A stretch of DNA of 64,000 nt from Tragulus kanchil (GCA_022376925.1 JAIOJX010000004.1:5952001-6016000), one strand, 5' to 3'. Numbered from the stretch's first letter, positions 34,559 through 44,506 are shown. Made by a program: numbers and translations. Notes: generated by a model from the sequence alone, not told the origin.

Positions 34559-35060
34559 TAGGTGATAGATGACTGCAGGTTATCGTGAACCGTGTTGGAT
34601 TCTTAATCTCCAATGGAGAAGAATTAACGTTGGGATCAAAAGACTCAGTGATAGTCACTCAGAGCTTTGTGCAGTGAAAAGTTTATTAGAGTAAGAAAGG
34701 ATAGAGAAAAGCTTCCAGCATAGACACTGGAAGTGGGGCAGAAGAGTATCCCCCTTTGCCAGTTGAAGCATGACAATTTGTATATTCCAGTCAGTTACCA
34801 AAACAATAAATCAAAAGAATATCTTAAGGTTGTAAAGGCCCTGTGGGCCCACACCCACAACATTAACATGAGATTAGCTAGGACAGTCTCCAGGCCTCAG
34901 GGCTAGGTGAGACATTCTAATGTAAACGCACAGATTAACCTAAGACCAGAAGTTTCCAGTTTCAACACTGAAGATCTTTGCCTTTATTTCTCCTTGTCCT
35001 TCCTGTTCTCCTCCTGTTCTTGGGGACCTCTAAACTCCTTGCTAAATCTGCCTATGAACC
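34559..35060 (-). mobile_element. Ruminant endogenous-retrovirus LTR-like sequence (solo or partial)
   Basis: Plus-strand landmarks include GGATTCTTAATCTCCAATGG, CAGAGCTTTGTGCAGTG, GTTTATTAGAGTAAGAAAGG (an AATAAA-type signal on the minus strand), GGGCCCACACCCACAAC and GAGACATTCTAATGTAAACGC. I recall this order from bovid ERV LTRs. No retroviral coding sequence is adjacent, so it is a solo or partial LTR. Family assignment and exact ends are uncertain. Confidence 0.5.
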
Positions 35061-35086
35061 CCTTTCATTCTGAACCCATTTCACTC

Positions 35087-35228
35087 TGTCCATGGCATTT
35101 CCCAGGTGAGAATACTAGAGCTGGTTGCCATTTCCTTCCCCAGAGGATCTTTCTGACCTAGAGAGTAAACCTACCTCTCCTGCATTGGCAGGTGGATTCT
35201 TTATCAATGAGTCTCCAGGGAAGCCCCT
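35087..35228 (-). mobile_element. Bov-tA SINE fragment
   Basis: The plus strand runs GTCCATGGCATTTCCCAGG, TGGTTGCCATTTCCTTCCCCAG, GCATTGGCAGGTGGATTCTTTATC, ending TGAGTCTCCAGGGAAGCC. This is the reverse complement of Bov-tA. Confidence 0.85.
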
Positions 35229-35234
35229 GATACC

Positions 35235-35400
35235 TATGGGTATCACCTATTAATGCTCCAGGAATATGCTAAGAGTTTAGTGTGCGTTATGTCAATTAAT
35301 CCTTCAATAACCCTCTAGGAGGGTATTCTGGGCCTCTTACAGTGAAAGTTTGCAGGGTTTGAGTCATTCATGGTCACATGTAGTCTAAAGACGATGGACA
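35235..35400 (-). repeat. MIR-like fragment
   Basis: GTCAATTAATCCTTCAATAACCCTCTAGGAGGGTATTCTGG and the following GTTTGCAGGG...GGTCACATGTAG follow the reverse complement of MIR, strongly decayed. Confidence 0.4.
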
Positions 35401-36180
35401 AGGAGAGTCAAGCTTTGAAACAAGATGTATCTGCCTCCCAAGACTTTGTCCACTGTAGCACTCCAGTCAAGCAACATTTCTGCTGGGAGAGTTACTGCAT
35501 CTTGTCCTGGGAATACAGTGGCTAACATGGCACAGTCCCTACCCAAAAGGGTTCATCAGCTCGAGTAGCATGGGAGGGAGGAGGAGGGCCATGAAGGGCA
35601 CCACACGGGAGCTCTGGGCACACTCCAGAGGGACCTGTGGGTTCCTGGGGGATGTGGAATTCAAATTTCAGAGATGGATAGACCAATGAAAGGAGGGCAT
35701 GGTAGAGAGTGAGCTTACCTGGGGCCAGGGATAGGGGCAGAACTCCCTTGGGAGATGGCCTATGGGTCTCAGCAGAGGATATGGAGGAGGGCAGTAGGGA
35801 ATAAAGGGGAAGAGCAAAGTGAAGACCGAATGGCACAAATGCTCAAGAGCAGCTGAATGAGAGCTAGAAAAAGCTGGGCAGAGCTAGTTAGAAATTAACA
35901 CAGACTTGAAAATGTGGGAGTTTGTGTACACAGAAAGTGCTTGCTGGAACGTGGGAAGACCACAATCACAATGAATTTGAACCATTTTTTATTCTTTTGA
36001 GACCATCTTCCATGCCAGAGAGGAAGCTGTGAAAGTCAAATGGGTGGGCAGGGTCAGGAGAGGTCATTTTATTTTATTAAAAAAAAATTCTTTTATTTGC
36101 TTTTTTGGGGGAGAGATCATTTTCAGGAGTGGGAGTTTCACATCAGACACTGGATCTCAGGTGTCATGTTCCCCTTCTCT
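35401..36180. other. Unannotated sequence
   Basis: It may include decayed L2 near 35500-35620. The 104-codon minus-strand frame (35522-35836) is low-complexity and has no recognised motif. Confidence 0.35.
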
Positions 36181-36900
36181 CCCTGGAGAATGTGGGGATG
36201 GAATGAGACAAGGTGAGCTGTTTGCAAGCCTCACAGCCCCATGTGCACTGCAGGGTGACGATCACTCAGGGGGCGCAGGAAGGGCGTGGCTCTGACGATT
36301 CTGCTGAGGGCCAGTCCTGCCGCTTCCGTGGGACTCCCGGGAGAGACCCCGCTGGGCATCTTCTGCAGCTGCATTGCAGCCACATTGCTTCTTCCACCAA
36401 CCAATTGTGAACTGATCGAGTTGTCGAACATTCTGGGAGCCCTGCGGGTGGGAGGCAGCTCCCGCAAACTGCATTTGCTTCTCTGTGATTACATTGCAGT
36501 CTGTAAAGGAGAGCAATTCCCATATGTATGTGCGGGTTTCCAAATGAAAGTGAGCACAAGCAATCGAGCATACGATGATCTCTGCTTTCTTTTCCTTTAA
36601 GTATTCCCATCAATGTCGTCCCATTCCTGGGGCAGTTCTGTGTGGTGTAGTACATGAAGTGGCCCTTAATCCATACGTATGGGCTTGGTGCAGGGCAGCG
36701 GGGTCCAGCATTGAGAGCACTTAATTTGGAGCCAGGCAGTTTCTCGCTAGAGTCCCCCAAACGAGACCACCCCAACGAATTGCCTTCTGGTTGACTGGAA
36801 TTAGAGCAGCTCCGTATGGTCAACACCGATCTGTCATGGTAACGAACAAGAATGTGTCATTGGTGAGGCAGACAGGAGGACAGTCACTGATACTTAAATC
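36181..36900. promoter_or_regulatory. Enhancer-like unique block (candidate conserved non-coding element)
   Basis: A repeat-free block of about 700 bp with many intact CpGs outside a classic island (ACGATCACTC, GATCGAGTTGTCGAAC, CAATCGAGCATACGATG). It also holds a KLF-like GGGCGTGGC near 36281, a perfect 12-bp palindrome CCATACGTATGG at 36671-36682, and TTAATTTGG near 36721. It resembles vertebrate conserved enhancers in base texture, but conservation cannot be checked here. Both strands carry frames of 100-190 codons. No domain is recognisable and the two copies diverge in frame, so coding is unlikely but not excluded. Confidence 0.35.
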
Positions 36901-37281
36901 ATACAGGACTTAAATCACTAAGATATTTTGAAGCTGGGAATGCATTAAAGTAAATGGGAAATGTGTCTTCAGTGGTACAAAAACCAAGAGCCGTCATTCC
37001 TAATTTTTCTGTCTTTTCCTATGAGTCTTTTCTAGAAACCCTAGTCACCATCTCCTTATCTCCCTCTCACAGAGAAACCTAATAATACAGCCTTGAGCAT
37101 CCATTTTTTGGGAAACATTGAGAAAACAAGAAGTCTTGGGTCCATAGCCTGCAGTAAGCTATCCAGACCCTTCACAACTTAGAAGCCACATCTCTTTCTC
37201 ATCCTACCTCCATTCACTCCTCCTTTCAGTCAATCAGTCTGGATTCCTCCTGAGTCTGATGACTTTGCACATTATTCAAAG

Positions 37282-37999
37282 CCCTGGAGAATGTGGGGAT
37301 GGAATGAGACAAGGTGAGCTGTTTGCAAGCCTCACAGCCCCATGTGCACTGCAGGGTGACGATCACTCAGGGGCGCAGGAAGGGCGTGGCTCTGACGATT
37401 CTGCTGAGGGCCAGTCCTGCCGCTTCCGTGGGACTCCTGGAGAGACCCCGCTGGGCATCTTCTGCAGCTGCATTGCAGCCACATTGCTTCTTCCACCAAC
37501 CAATTGTGAACTGATCGAGTTGTCGAACATTCTGGGAGCCCTGCGGGTGGGAGGCAGCTCCCGCAAACTGCATTTGCTTCTCTGTGATTACATTGCAGTC
37601 TGTAAAGGAGAGCAATTCCCATATGTATGTGCGGGTTTCCAAATGAAAGTGAGCACAAGCAATCGAGCATACGATGATCTCTGCTTTCTTTTCCTTTAAG
37701 TATTCCCATCAATGTCGTCCCATTCCTGGGGCAGTTCTGTGTGGTGTAGTACATGAAGTGGCCCTTAATCCATACGTATGGGCTTGGTGCAGGGCAGCGG
37801 GGTCCAGCATTGAGAGCACTTAATTTGGAGCCAGGCAGTTTCTCGCTAGAGTCCCCCAAACGAGACCACCCCAACGAATTGCCTTCTGGTTGACTGGAAT
37901 TAGAGCAGCTCCGTATGGTCAACACCGATCTGTCATGGTAACGAACAAGAATGTGTCATTGGTGAGGCAGACAGGAGGACAGTCACTGATACTTAAATC
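37282..37999. promoter_or_regulatory. Enhancer-like block, duplicate copy
   Basis: Duplicate of 36181-36900. It carries the same palindrome CCATACGTATGG at 37770-37781. Homopolymer indels (CAGGGGGCGC versus CAGGGGCGC; CCCGGGAGAG versus CCTGGAGAG) shift the open frames between copies. Confidence 0.35.
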
Positions 38000-38365
38000 A
38001 TACAGGACTTAAATCACTAAGATATTTTGAAGCTGGGAATGCATTAAAGTAAATGGGAAATGTGTCTTCAGTGGTACAAAAACCAAGAGCCGTCATTCCT
38101 AATTTTTCTGTCTTTTCCTATGAGTCTTTTCTAGAAACCCTAGTCACCATCTCCTTATCTCCCTCTCACAGAGAAACCTAATAATACAGCCTTGAGCATC
38201 CATTTTTTGGGAAACATTGAGAAAACAAGAAGTCTTGGGTCCATAGCCTGCAGTAAGCTATCCAGACCCTTCACAACTTAGAAGCCACATCTCTTTCTCA
38301 TCCTACCTCCATTCACTCCTCCTTTCAGTCAATCAGTCTGGATTCCTCCTGAGTCTGATGACTTT

Positions 38366-39039
38366 CTAGAGCAAGGCATTATTCAAAGCCCTGCTGAAAA
38401 AGGCCACATCACCTCTATCATTTCTCCTACACTCTGTCTGAGTGGTTCTCTCTTCCTAGTACAGACATAGGCCCTTGGCTGGTGTTAGAGCAGTTTCCAG
38501 AGAGTGGGTTTCATGGGCCTGGTGTCTGGGTATATGGTTTCATGTGGACAAAGATGTGGGCGTGAAGTACATGGTGAGGAAGTTGCTTCCTCTCCTGTGT
38601 GTCTGATGATACCAAGAAGAAGGTCTCCTGTTTGTGCCGCTGTGACTTGACACCTTTTTACCACTCAGGCCTCAGGCCCAGAGTGGTTGTAGATAGGTAG
38701 AATTTAATAGCACTTATTTAATTACATGGTTTTTATTTTGGTTCACCTTCTAATTTAGGCCACTAGTGTGGGTTCTCTGTTTATAAAAATGTTATAATAT
38801 TAAAAAAGAAATTTAAGGAAGTAAGGAAAATGAGTTAATGGACCAAAAAAGAATTAAATAATAGAAATTTCCTGCAGGTGAGGCTAGTATCATGGAAGTC
38901 ATGCACAGTGACTGAAATTTAGCTGAAACGAATTCTGTAGGAGGAGAATTGATTATGCATCCTCTTCGCTCAAGTCTGGGAGGGCAGGGGTTTGTCTCAT
39001 TCATCTCTGAGGTCTTCTAGGATAGGAAATGGCAAGTTA
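38366..39039. other. Unannotated unique sequence
   Basis: No repeat or coding exon was recognised. Confidence 0.4.
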
Positions 39040-39352
39040 CCATCCGTTGGCCAAATCTGGTCCACCGCCTGCTTTTGTGTGGCCCACTGGCTAGGAATGG
39101 ACTTTCCATTTTTTTTCAAAGGTTGGAAAAACTTGAAAGAATAATGTTTTATGGCACATGAATATGATATATAATTCAAATTTCAGTTCTGCTGTAAATA
39201 CAGCCTCTTCCATTTATTTATGTAGGTCCACAGCTGCTTTAATGCCTTAGGGGCAGAGTTGACCAAGGGGCAGTTGTGACCAAGATGGCCCAACCCACAT
39301 GCCTAAAGTATTTACTGTCTGGCCCTTTGCAGGAGAAGCCCACCAGCCCCTG
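39040..39352 (+). mobile_element. Old non-autonomous DNA transposon-like element
   Basis: GTTGGCCAAATCTGGTCCACCGCCTGCTTTTGTGTGGCCC, TTTATTTATGTAGG, CAGCTGCTTTAATGCC, GGGGCAGAGTTGACC, then GCCTAAAGTATTTACTGTCTGGCCCTTTGCAGG follow the order of a widespread mammalian hAT-type element (GGCCAAATCCGGCCCGCC ... ACTATCTGGCCCTTTACAG). The subfamily is uncertain. Confidence 0.6.
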
Positions 39353-39954
39353 GAGTCAGGAGGCCTGCTGTGGGCCTCTGGGACTTCTACCTCGTCCCCG
39401 GGCGACCTTTGGCATATCAAGCCTATTCACCCACCTTCAGGTTTCTATTCATTACTAATAGAGCTAATGACTACTCACCTTCTGAGGGCCATTGTGAGGA
39501 CCGGATGCATGTGAATCCACTTAAGAAACATGAAAGCATTCTAAAAATGAGATGTTTTGGTTTCTCTCAATCGTTCTAGCTTTTGTTGCAGTCACTGTAT
39601 GTTCATAAATATCCATTCCCGTTCTTCATAATTCCTAATGGGATCTAGAGGTCTTCTATCTTCAAGCTCAGAAGGGATCATTCCCTCTTACTTTTCTGGT
39701 TTGAATGTTTATTATCTTGTTATTTCTCACTATGTCAGGTTTTTTTTTTCCTTTCTCCCCTGTCTCACTGATAACTAAGAAGCACTCTCCTGTTTCTCTT
39801 TTGAACTGCCTCATCATGACCACGGTAATCAGCACTATCCCAAACCCAGGGTTCTTCCTCCAGACCAAATTGTGCTTAAGGAAATACTATTAGATCTGAA
39901 GTAAGAAAGTGTTTTTCCTTGATAGCATCCTAGATCTGCTGTGTGCTCTAAAAC
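39353..39954. other. Unannotated unique sequence
   Basis: Open frames of 60-71 codons overlap each other and the transposon. No exon was recognised. Confidence 0.4.
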
Positions 39955-40032
39955 TTTCTTTTTTCCTGACTGTGCCATGTGGCATCTTAGTTCCCTGACC
40001 AGGGATCAAGCACCCACCACTACCAGGGAAGT
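39955..40032 (-). mobile_element. CHR-type SINE fragment
   Basis: TGACTGTGCCATGTGGCATCTTAGTTCCCTGACCAGGG and the end CCACTACCAGGGAAGTTC match the reverse complement of a tRNA-Glu SINE. It is shortened internally. Confidence 0.7.
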
Positions 40033-40056
40033 TCATAGGAACATTCCTTTTTTTTT

Positions 40057-40277
40057 GGCCACTTCCATTGGTCTTTCATTTATTTATTCTCATCTATCTT
40101 TGTTCTTTGGCCTATGTGGGCCTCCCTTTGCAGTGGCCTCTCATCATAGAGCACCAGCTCTGGGTACGTGCGCTCCAGAGCTCTGGCTCAGTAGTTGGAC
40201 ACGTCAGTCCAGCTGCTCCATGGCAAGTGAGATCTTCCCAGGCCAGGGATCTAATCACCAGGCAAGTCCCCTGCATA
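40057..40277 (-). mobile_element. CHR-type SINE, shortened near the tRNA-like head
   Basis: GGCCACTTCCATTGGTCTTTC, CATCTATCTTTGTTCTTTGG, GCAGTGGCCTCTCATCATAG and GATCTTCCCAGGCCAGGGATC are followed directly by TAATCACCAGGCAAGTCCCC, so much of the head is missing. A possible short target-site duplication (GAACATTC) lies at about 40040 and 40278. Confidence 0.8.
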
Positions 40278-40404
40278 AGAACATTCTTAACTTCTTTTTG
40301 CCTTTTCACATAGAATTTGCTCAGGCAGGGATATTTGCATGAAATTGTGTGTGTGTGTCTGTGGGTAAGACCTAGTGTTTGGATGAAAAATGTTGAAAGA
40401 AATC

Positions 40405-40600
40405 TGGCCTTTATTGAGCATTTACTGGGTGCTGGGTGCTCTGCTAAAGGGATGTATATTCATTGTCTCATTGAATCCTCTTGATAGTATTGAGAAAAGA
40501 TAACATTATTATCCCTACTTAATAAACCGGGACTGAAGTTGAAGTCACTTGTCTAAGATCTCCTAGCAGGAAGGGAATGGTGCTGGGGCTTGTATCTGAT
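40405..40600 (-). repeat. MIR SINE
   Basis: TTATTGAGCATTTACTGGGTGCTGGGTGCTCTGC, ATTCATTGTCTCATTGAATCC, TTATTATCCCTACTTAATAAACC and GGGAATGGTGCTGGGG are the reverse complement of MIR. Confidence 0.75.
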
Positions 40601-40629
40601 TACTTTAGAGCTGATACACTTAGCACTAA

Positions 40630-40795
40630 CAATATACAGTAACCCTTGAACATGGAGGCCAGGGGAGTTGACCCTTTGTGCAGTTGAACATCTGTATAAC
40701 TTGTATACAGCTTGTCATATACATTTCCTCTGTATCCAGACAGTTTTATATTGGTGGATTCAACCAGTCCTGGATTGTGTAGTGCTGTAGTCCTT
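40630..40795. mobile_element. MER2-like Tigger DNA transposon, left part
   Basis: CAGTAACCCTTGAACATGG resembles the TcMar-Tigger MER2 terminus, and GGTGGATTCAACCAG the internal part. Its other end appears at about 41420-41472 after two SINE insertions. Confidence 0.5.
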
Positions 40796-40929
40796 GGAGA
40801 ATAAAGTCTAAATCTATTGTCTTCCAAGGTGCCTGGAAGTCACATAATAAAAGTTCAATCAGTATTTCTTCATTGGATGAATTAATGGTATCTAACACTA
40901 ACAGTGCCTTGCTCGTCTGTATTCCTTCC

Positions 40930-41099
40930 TGGGCTTCCCAGGTGGCTCAGTGGTAAAGAATCTGCCTGCAATGAAGGAGATGTGGGTTTGATGCCTGGGT
41001 TCGGAAGTTCCCCAAAGTAGGAAATGGAAACACACTGTAGTATTTTTGCTTGGAAAATTCCATGGATAGAGGAGCCTGAGTCTGACACAACTGAACACA
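40930..41099 (+). mobile_element. Bov-tA SINE
   Basis: Head GGGCTTCCCAGGTGGCTCAG, TAAAGAATCTGCCTGCAATG, box-B-like GGGTTTGATGCCTGGGTTC, tail GAGTCTGACACAACTGAACAC. It carries a deletion in the tail region compared with full-length copies. Confidence 0.9.
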
Positions 41100-41135
41100 C
41101 AGACAGACAGACTGGTATTTTTGTTGTTGTTGTTA

Positions 41136-41402
41136 ATTTTTTTTTGGCTACTTTTATTGGTCTTTCATTTATCTATCTTCATTCATCTTTGTTCTTCAGC
41201 CTGTGTGGGCCTCCTATTGCAGTGGCCTCTCTCATTGCAGAGTACTGGTTCTGGGCGCATGTGCCCCAGAGCTCTGGCTCAGTAATTGGACACACCGGTC
41301 CAACTGCTCTGCGGCACGTGGGATCTCCCCAGGCCAAGGATTGAACTGGCACCCCTTGCACTGCAAGGCAGAGTCTTTACCCACTGGACCACCAGGGAAG
41401 CT
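41136..41402 (-). mobile_element. CHR-type tRNA-Glu SINE
   Basis: GGCTACTTTTATTGGTCTTTC, ATCTATCTTCATTCATCTTTG, GCAGTGGCCTCTCTCATTG, GCGGCACGTGGGATCTCCCC, ending ACTGGACCACCAGGGAAGC. The T-rich left side is the reverse of its A-rich tail. Possible short flanking repeat CAGACAG. Confidence 0.9.
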
Positions 41403-41419
41403 CAGACAGGCAATGTTTA

Positions 41420-41472
41420 CTCTTACAAAAAAATCTGTGTATTAGTGGACCCATGCAGCTCAAGGTCAACTG
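41420..41472. mobile_element. MER2-like Tigger DNA transposon, right part
   Basis: AGTGGACCCATGCAGCTCAAGGTCAACTG matches the MER2 opposite terminus (GGACCCGTGCAGTTCAA ... GGGTCAACTG). It is read together with 40630-40795 as one element split by SINEs. Confidence 0.45.
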
Positions 41473-41989
41473 TTCAGCTTCCCTTGCCCAGCAAACTCTC
41501 TCTGATCCCCTCTTGAGGTTCTGAGCATCATGTGATTCCCCCATCTCAGTCCTTGTGACACTGCACTGCAGTTGCCTGTGTAGTTAGAGTTGGTCTTGCC
41601 AACTAGCCTGGAAGCCTGAGAAAGCAGGTACCTGGCCTTTCCACTTCATTGATGTTTCAGGTGCACAATTGAAGGGAGTGGGCATCTGCTAATGTTCATC
41701 AAATGGATGAATCAATAAATGAGTATAGTGAGTGTTTATATTGCTCAAAGCTCACCTGGAATCTAAGGGAAAGAATGATGATAAGTTCTATTTCTTTTCA
41801 GTTGCAAATTCCTCTGTTGTTAAGGAAGTCTTGGGAAAACAAAGGAAAAAGGAAGTTAAAGAGCCCCAGTTTTCATTTTAGGTGGAAAAACAAGGCAAAA
41901 AGATATATTATCTAATTTAAGAAAGAAGGAAAAATGTTACACGCCATGTATTTCTTTCCTACTCATCCAGTCTTTCTTCAGTTTTAGTG
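41473..41989. other. Unannotated sequence (second copy 42640-43156)
   Basis: No repeat or exon was recognised. The right-hand 280 bp is present a third time at about 43951-44231 through duplication M. Confidence 0.4.
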
Positions 41990-42097
41990 GAGAATAAAGT
42001 CTAGGTGGCACATAATAAAAGTTCAATCAGTATTTCTTCATTGGATGAATTAATGGTATCTAACACTAACAGTGCCTTGCTCGTCTGTATTCCTTCC

Positions 42098-42267
42098 TGG
42101 GCTTCCCAGGTGGCTCAGTGGTAAAGAATCTGCCTGCAATGAAGGAGATGTGGGTTTGATGCCTGGGTTCGGAAGTTCCCCAAAGTAGGAAATGGAAACA
42201 CACTGTAGTATTTTTGCTTGGAAAATTCCATGGATAGAGGAGCCTGAGTCTGACACAACTGAACACA
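42098..42267 (+). mobile_element. Bov-tA SINE, duplicate copy
   Basis: Duplicate of 40930-41099 at an offset of 1168. Confidence 0.9.
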
Positions 42268-42313
42268 CAGACAGACAGACTGGTATTTTTTTTGTTGTTG
42301 TTAATTTTTTTTT

Positions 42314-42569
42314 GGCTACTTTTATTGGTCTTTCATTTATCTATCTTCATTCATCTTTGTTCTTCAGCCTGTGTGGGCCTCCTATTGCAGTGGCCTCTCT
42401 CATTGCAGAGTACTGGTTCTGGGCGCATGTGCCCCAGAGCTCTGGCTCAGTAATTGGACACACCGGTCCAACTGCTCTGCGGCACGTGGGATCTCCCCAG
42501 GCCAAGGATTGAACTGGCACCCTTGCACTGCAAGGCAGAGTCTTTACCCACTGGACCACCAGGGAAGCT
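42314..42569 (-). mobile_element. CHR-type SINE, duplicate copy
   Basis: Duplicate of the 41136-41402 element at an offset of 1167-1168. Confidence 0.9.
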
Positions 42570-42586
42570 CAGACAGGCAATGTTTA

Positions 42587-42639
42587 CTCTTACAAAAAAA
42601 TCTGTGTATTAGTGGACCCATGCAGCTCAAGGTCAACTG
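42587..42639. mobile_element. MER2-like right part, duplicate copy
   Basis: Duplicate of 41420-41472 at an offset of 1167. Confidence 0.45.
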
Positions 42640-43429
42640 TTCAGCTTCCCTTGCCCAGCAAACTCTCTCTGATCCCCTCTTGAGGTTCTGAGCATCATGT
42701 GATTCCCCCATCTCAGTCCTTGTGACACTGCACTGCAGTTGCCTGTGTAGTTAGAGTTGGTCTTGCCAACTAGCCTGGAAGCCTGAGAAAGCAGGTACCT
42801 GGCCTTTCCACTTCATTGATGTTTCAGGTGCACAATTGAAGGGAGTGGGCATCTGCTAATGTTCATCAAATGGATGAATCAATAAATGAGTATAGTGAGT
42901 GTTTATATTGCTCAAAGCTCACCTGGAATCTAAGGGAAAGAATGATGATAAGTTCTATTTCTTTTCAGTTGCAAATTCCTCTGTTGTTAAGGAAGTCTTG
43001 GGAAAACAAAGGAAAAAGGAAGTTAAAGAGCCCCAGTTTTCATTTTAGGTGGAAAAACAAGGCAAAAAGATATATTATCTAATTTAAGAAAGAAGGAAAA
43101 ATGTTACACGCCATGTATTTCTTTCCTACTCATCCAGTCTTTCTTCAGTTTTAGTGTTTTGTATCCTAGCTTTATGATCATTGCCATCTGCTAACCAGCT
43201 ATATAATTTACCTAATACTTTTTAAAAAAAATCAGTCCCTTTTAAAAAGGATACGGGTATTTATTTTAAAAGGATCTTTATAACACTACGATAAATGGGA
43301 TGCCATTTCTAACTTGCTTTGAAAAGTAGGCAATATGAAAGCAAATATAACAAAAATAGAAAGAAGTATTACATTTTTGCAGATATTGTTGCCTAAGGGA
43401 CCTCAGCTAGGGCCTGCTTTTTTTGTGGA

Positions 43430-43937
43430 AAAGGATAATTAAGAAGTGAGAGGATAGTGTTAAAGACACACTAGCACCAAACGGAGACTTTCTCTTCTTC
43501 ATAACGAGAAGGTTTTAAGGAGAGTTGGAGAGGAAATAACTTCCTCGCAAAGCGACTCAGTGTGATTTAATGTCGTGCCTGCATCTTACCCAGAATTCTC
43601 TCTCCTACCTCCTGATGCGAGTATAGTGCTGACTGGAAAATGCTGAGTCAGCGAAAGGAGGCCGTCTCTCCCCTCAGGTGTGATATCCTCGACAGTCCTG
43701 CTAAAAGCTGTCTTCCTTCTGAAAAGAGACAGGATGGTTTATTCCTTCCTGTCTCCACTTACAGCTCTGTTTGCAAGAGAAGGGAGAGCAGAGAGGCAAG
43801 CCTGCCAGTGTCCAGGACCCTTCCACCCAGGGCCACCTGTACTCCAGGTCTTCTGGGCTCCCCTGCCAGGCCACACCCGGAGGTAAGCAGCAGCCTCAGG
43901 CCATCAAGGGGTCTGGAAACCTCTGTGAACAAAGCAG
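43430..43937. promoter_or_regulatory. Unique regulatory-like block containing a MARE/AP-1 site
   Basis: No repeat was recognised. It contains TGCTGAGTCAGCG at 43641-43653, which matches the 13-bp T-type MAF recognition element TGCTGAGTCAGCA at 12 of 13 positions and includes a consensus AP-1/NF-E2 core TGAGTCA. CpGs persist nearby (CCTCGCAAAGCGACTC, GATGCGAG). The motif match is visible. Enhancer function is inference. Confidence 0.35.
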
Positions 43938-44506
43938 CACTCAGGCCATCGAATCAATAAATGAGTATAGTGAGTGTTTATATTGCTCAAAGCTCACCTG
44001 GAATCTAAGGGAAAGAATGATGATAAGTCCTATTTCTTTTCAGTTGCAAATTCCTCTGTTGTTAAGGAAGTCTTGGGAAAACAAAGGAAAAAGGAAGTTA
44101 AAGAGCCCCAGTTTTCATTTTAGGTGGAAAAACAAGGCAAAAAGATATATTATCTAATTTAAGAAAGAAGGAAAAATGTTACACGCCATGTATTTCTTTC
44201 CTACTCATCCAGTCTTTCTTCAGTTTTAGTGTTTTGTATCCTAGCTTTATGATCATTGCCATCTGCTAACCAGCTATATAATTTACCTAATACTTTTTAA
44301 AAAAAATCAGTCCCTTTTAAAAAGGATACGGGTATTTATTTTAAAAGGATCTTTATAACACTACGATAAATGGGATGCCATTTCTAACTTGCTTTTGAAA
44401 AGTAGGCAATATGAAAGCAAATATAACAAAAATAGAAAGAAGTAATTACATTTTTGCAGATATTGTTGCCTAAGGGACCTCAGCTAGGGCCTGCTTTTTT
44501 TGTGGA

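Larger units (their letters stand above)
32474..34692. repeat. Direct duplication J (offset 1122)
   Basis: Copy 1 is 32474-33570 and copy 2 is 33596-34692. AATCACTCAATCAGTTCAC occurs at 32474 and 33596, and also at 31361 through duplication I. Four transitions were noticed: GCAGCACGCC/GCAGTACGCC, GATGATAACC/GATGGTAACC, GGCTAAATAA/GGCTGAATAA and GTGAGAAG/GTGAAAAG. This looks like allelic variation. Confidence 0.93.
36181..38365. repeat. Direct duplication K (offset 1099-1101)
   Basis: Copy 1 is 36181-37266 and copy 2 is 37282-38365. CCCTGGAGAATGTGGGG occurs at 36181 and 37282. After GATGACTTT the first copy continues GCACATTATTCAAAGCCCTGG, an indel-damaged version of the sequence following copy 2 (CTAGAGCAAGGCATTATTC...). 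The overlap therefore really extends into the join. Confidence 0.93.
40841..43156. repeat. Direct duplication L (offset 1167-1168)
   Basis: Copy 1 is 40841-41989 and copy 2 is 42009-43156. CACATAATAAAAGTTCAATC occurs at 40841 and 42009. The filler 41990-42008 (AGAATAAAGTCTAGGTGG) is a deleted version of the true left flank at 40798-40840 (AGAATAAAGTCTAAATC...GGAAGT). The copies differ by T and C homopolymer lengths (GTATTTTTGTTG versus GTATTTTTTTTG; GCACCCCTTG versus GCACCCTTG). Confidence 0.94.

Noticed and set aside
36266..36826. 186-codon minus-strand frame as a new gene
   Set aside because: The other representation of the same DNA is frameshifted, the plus strand is also open, and no motif is recognisable. 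Kept only as an observation on an enhancer-like block.
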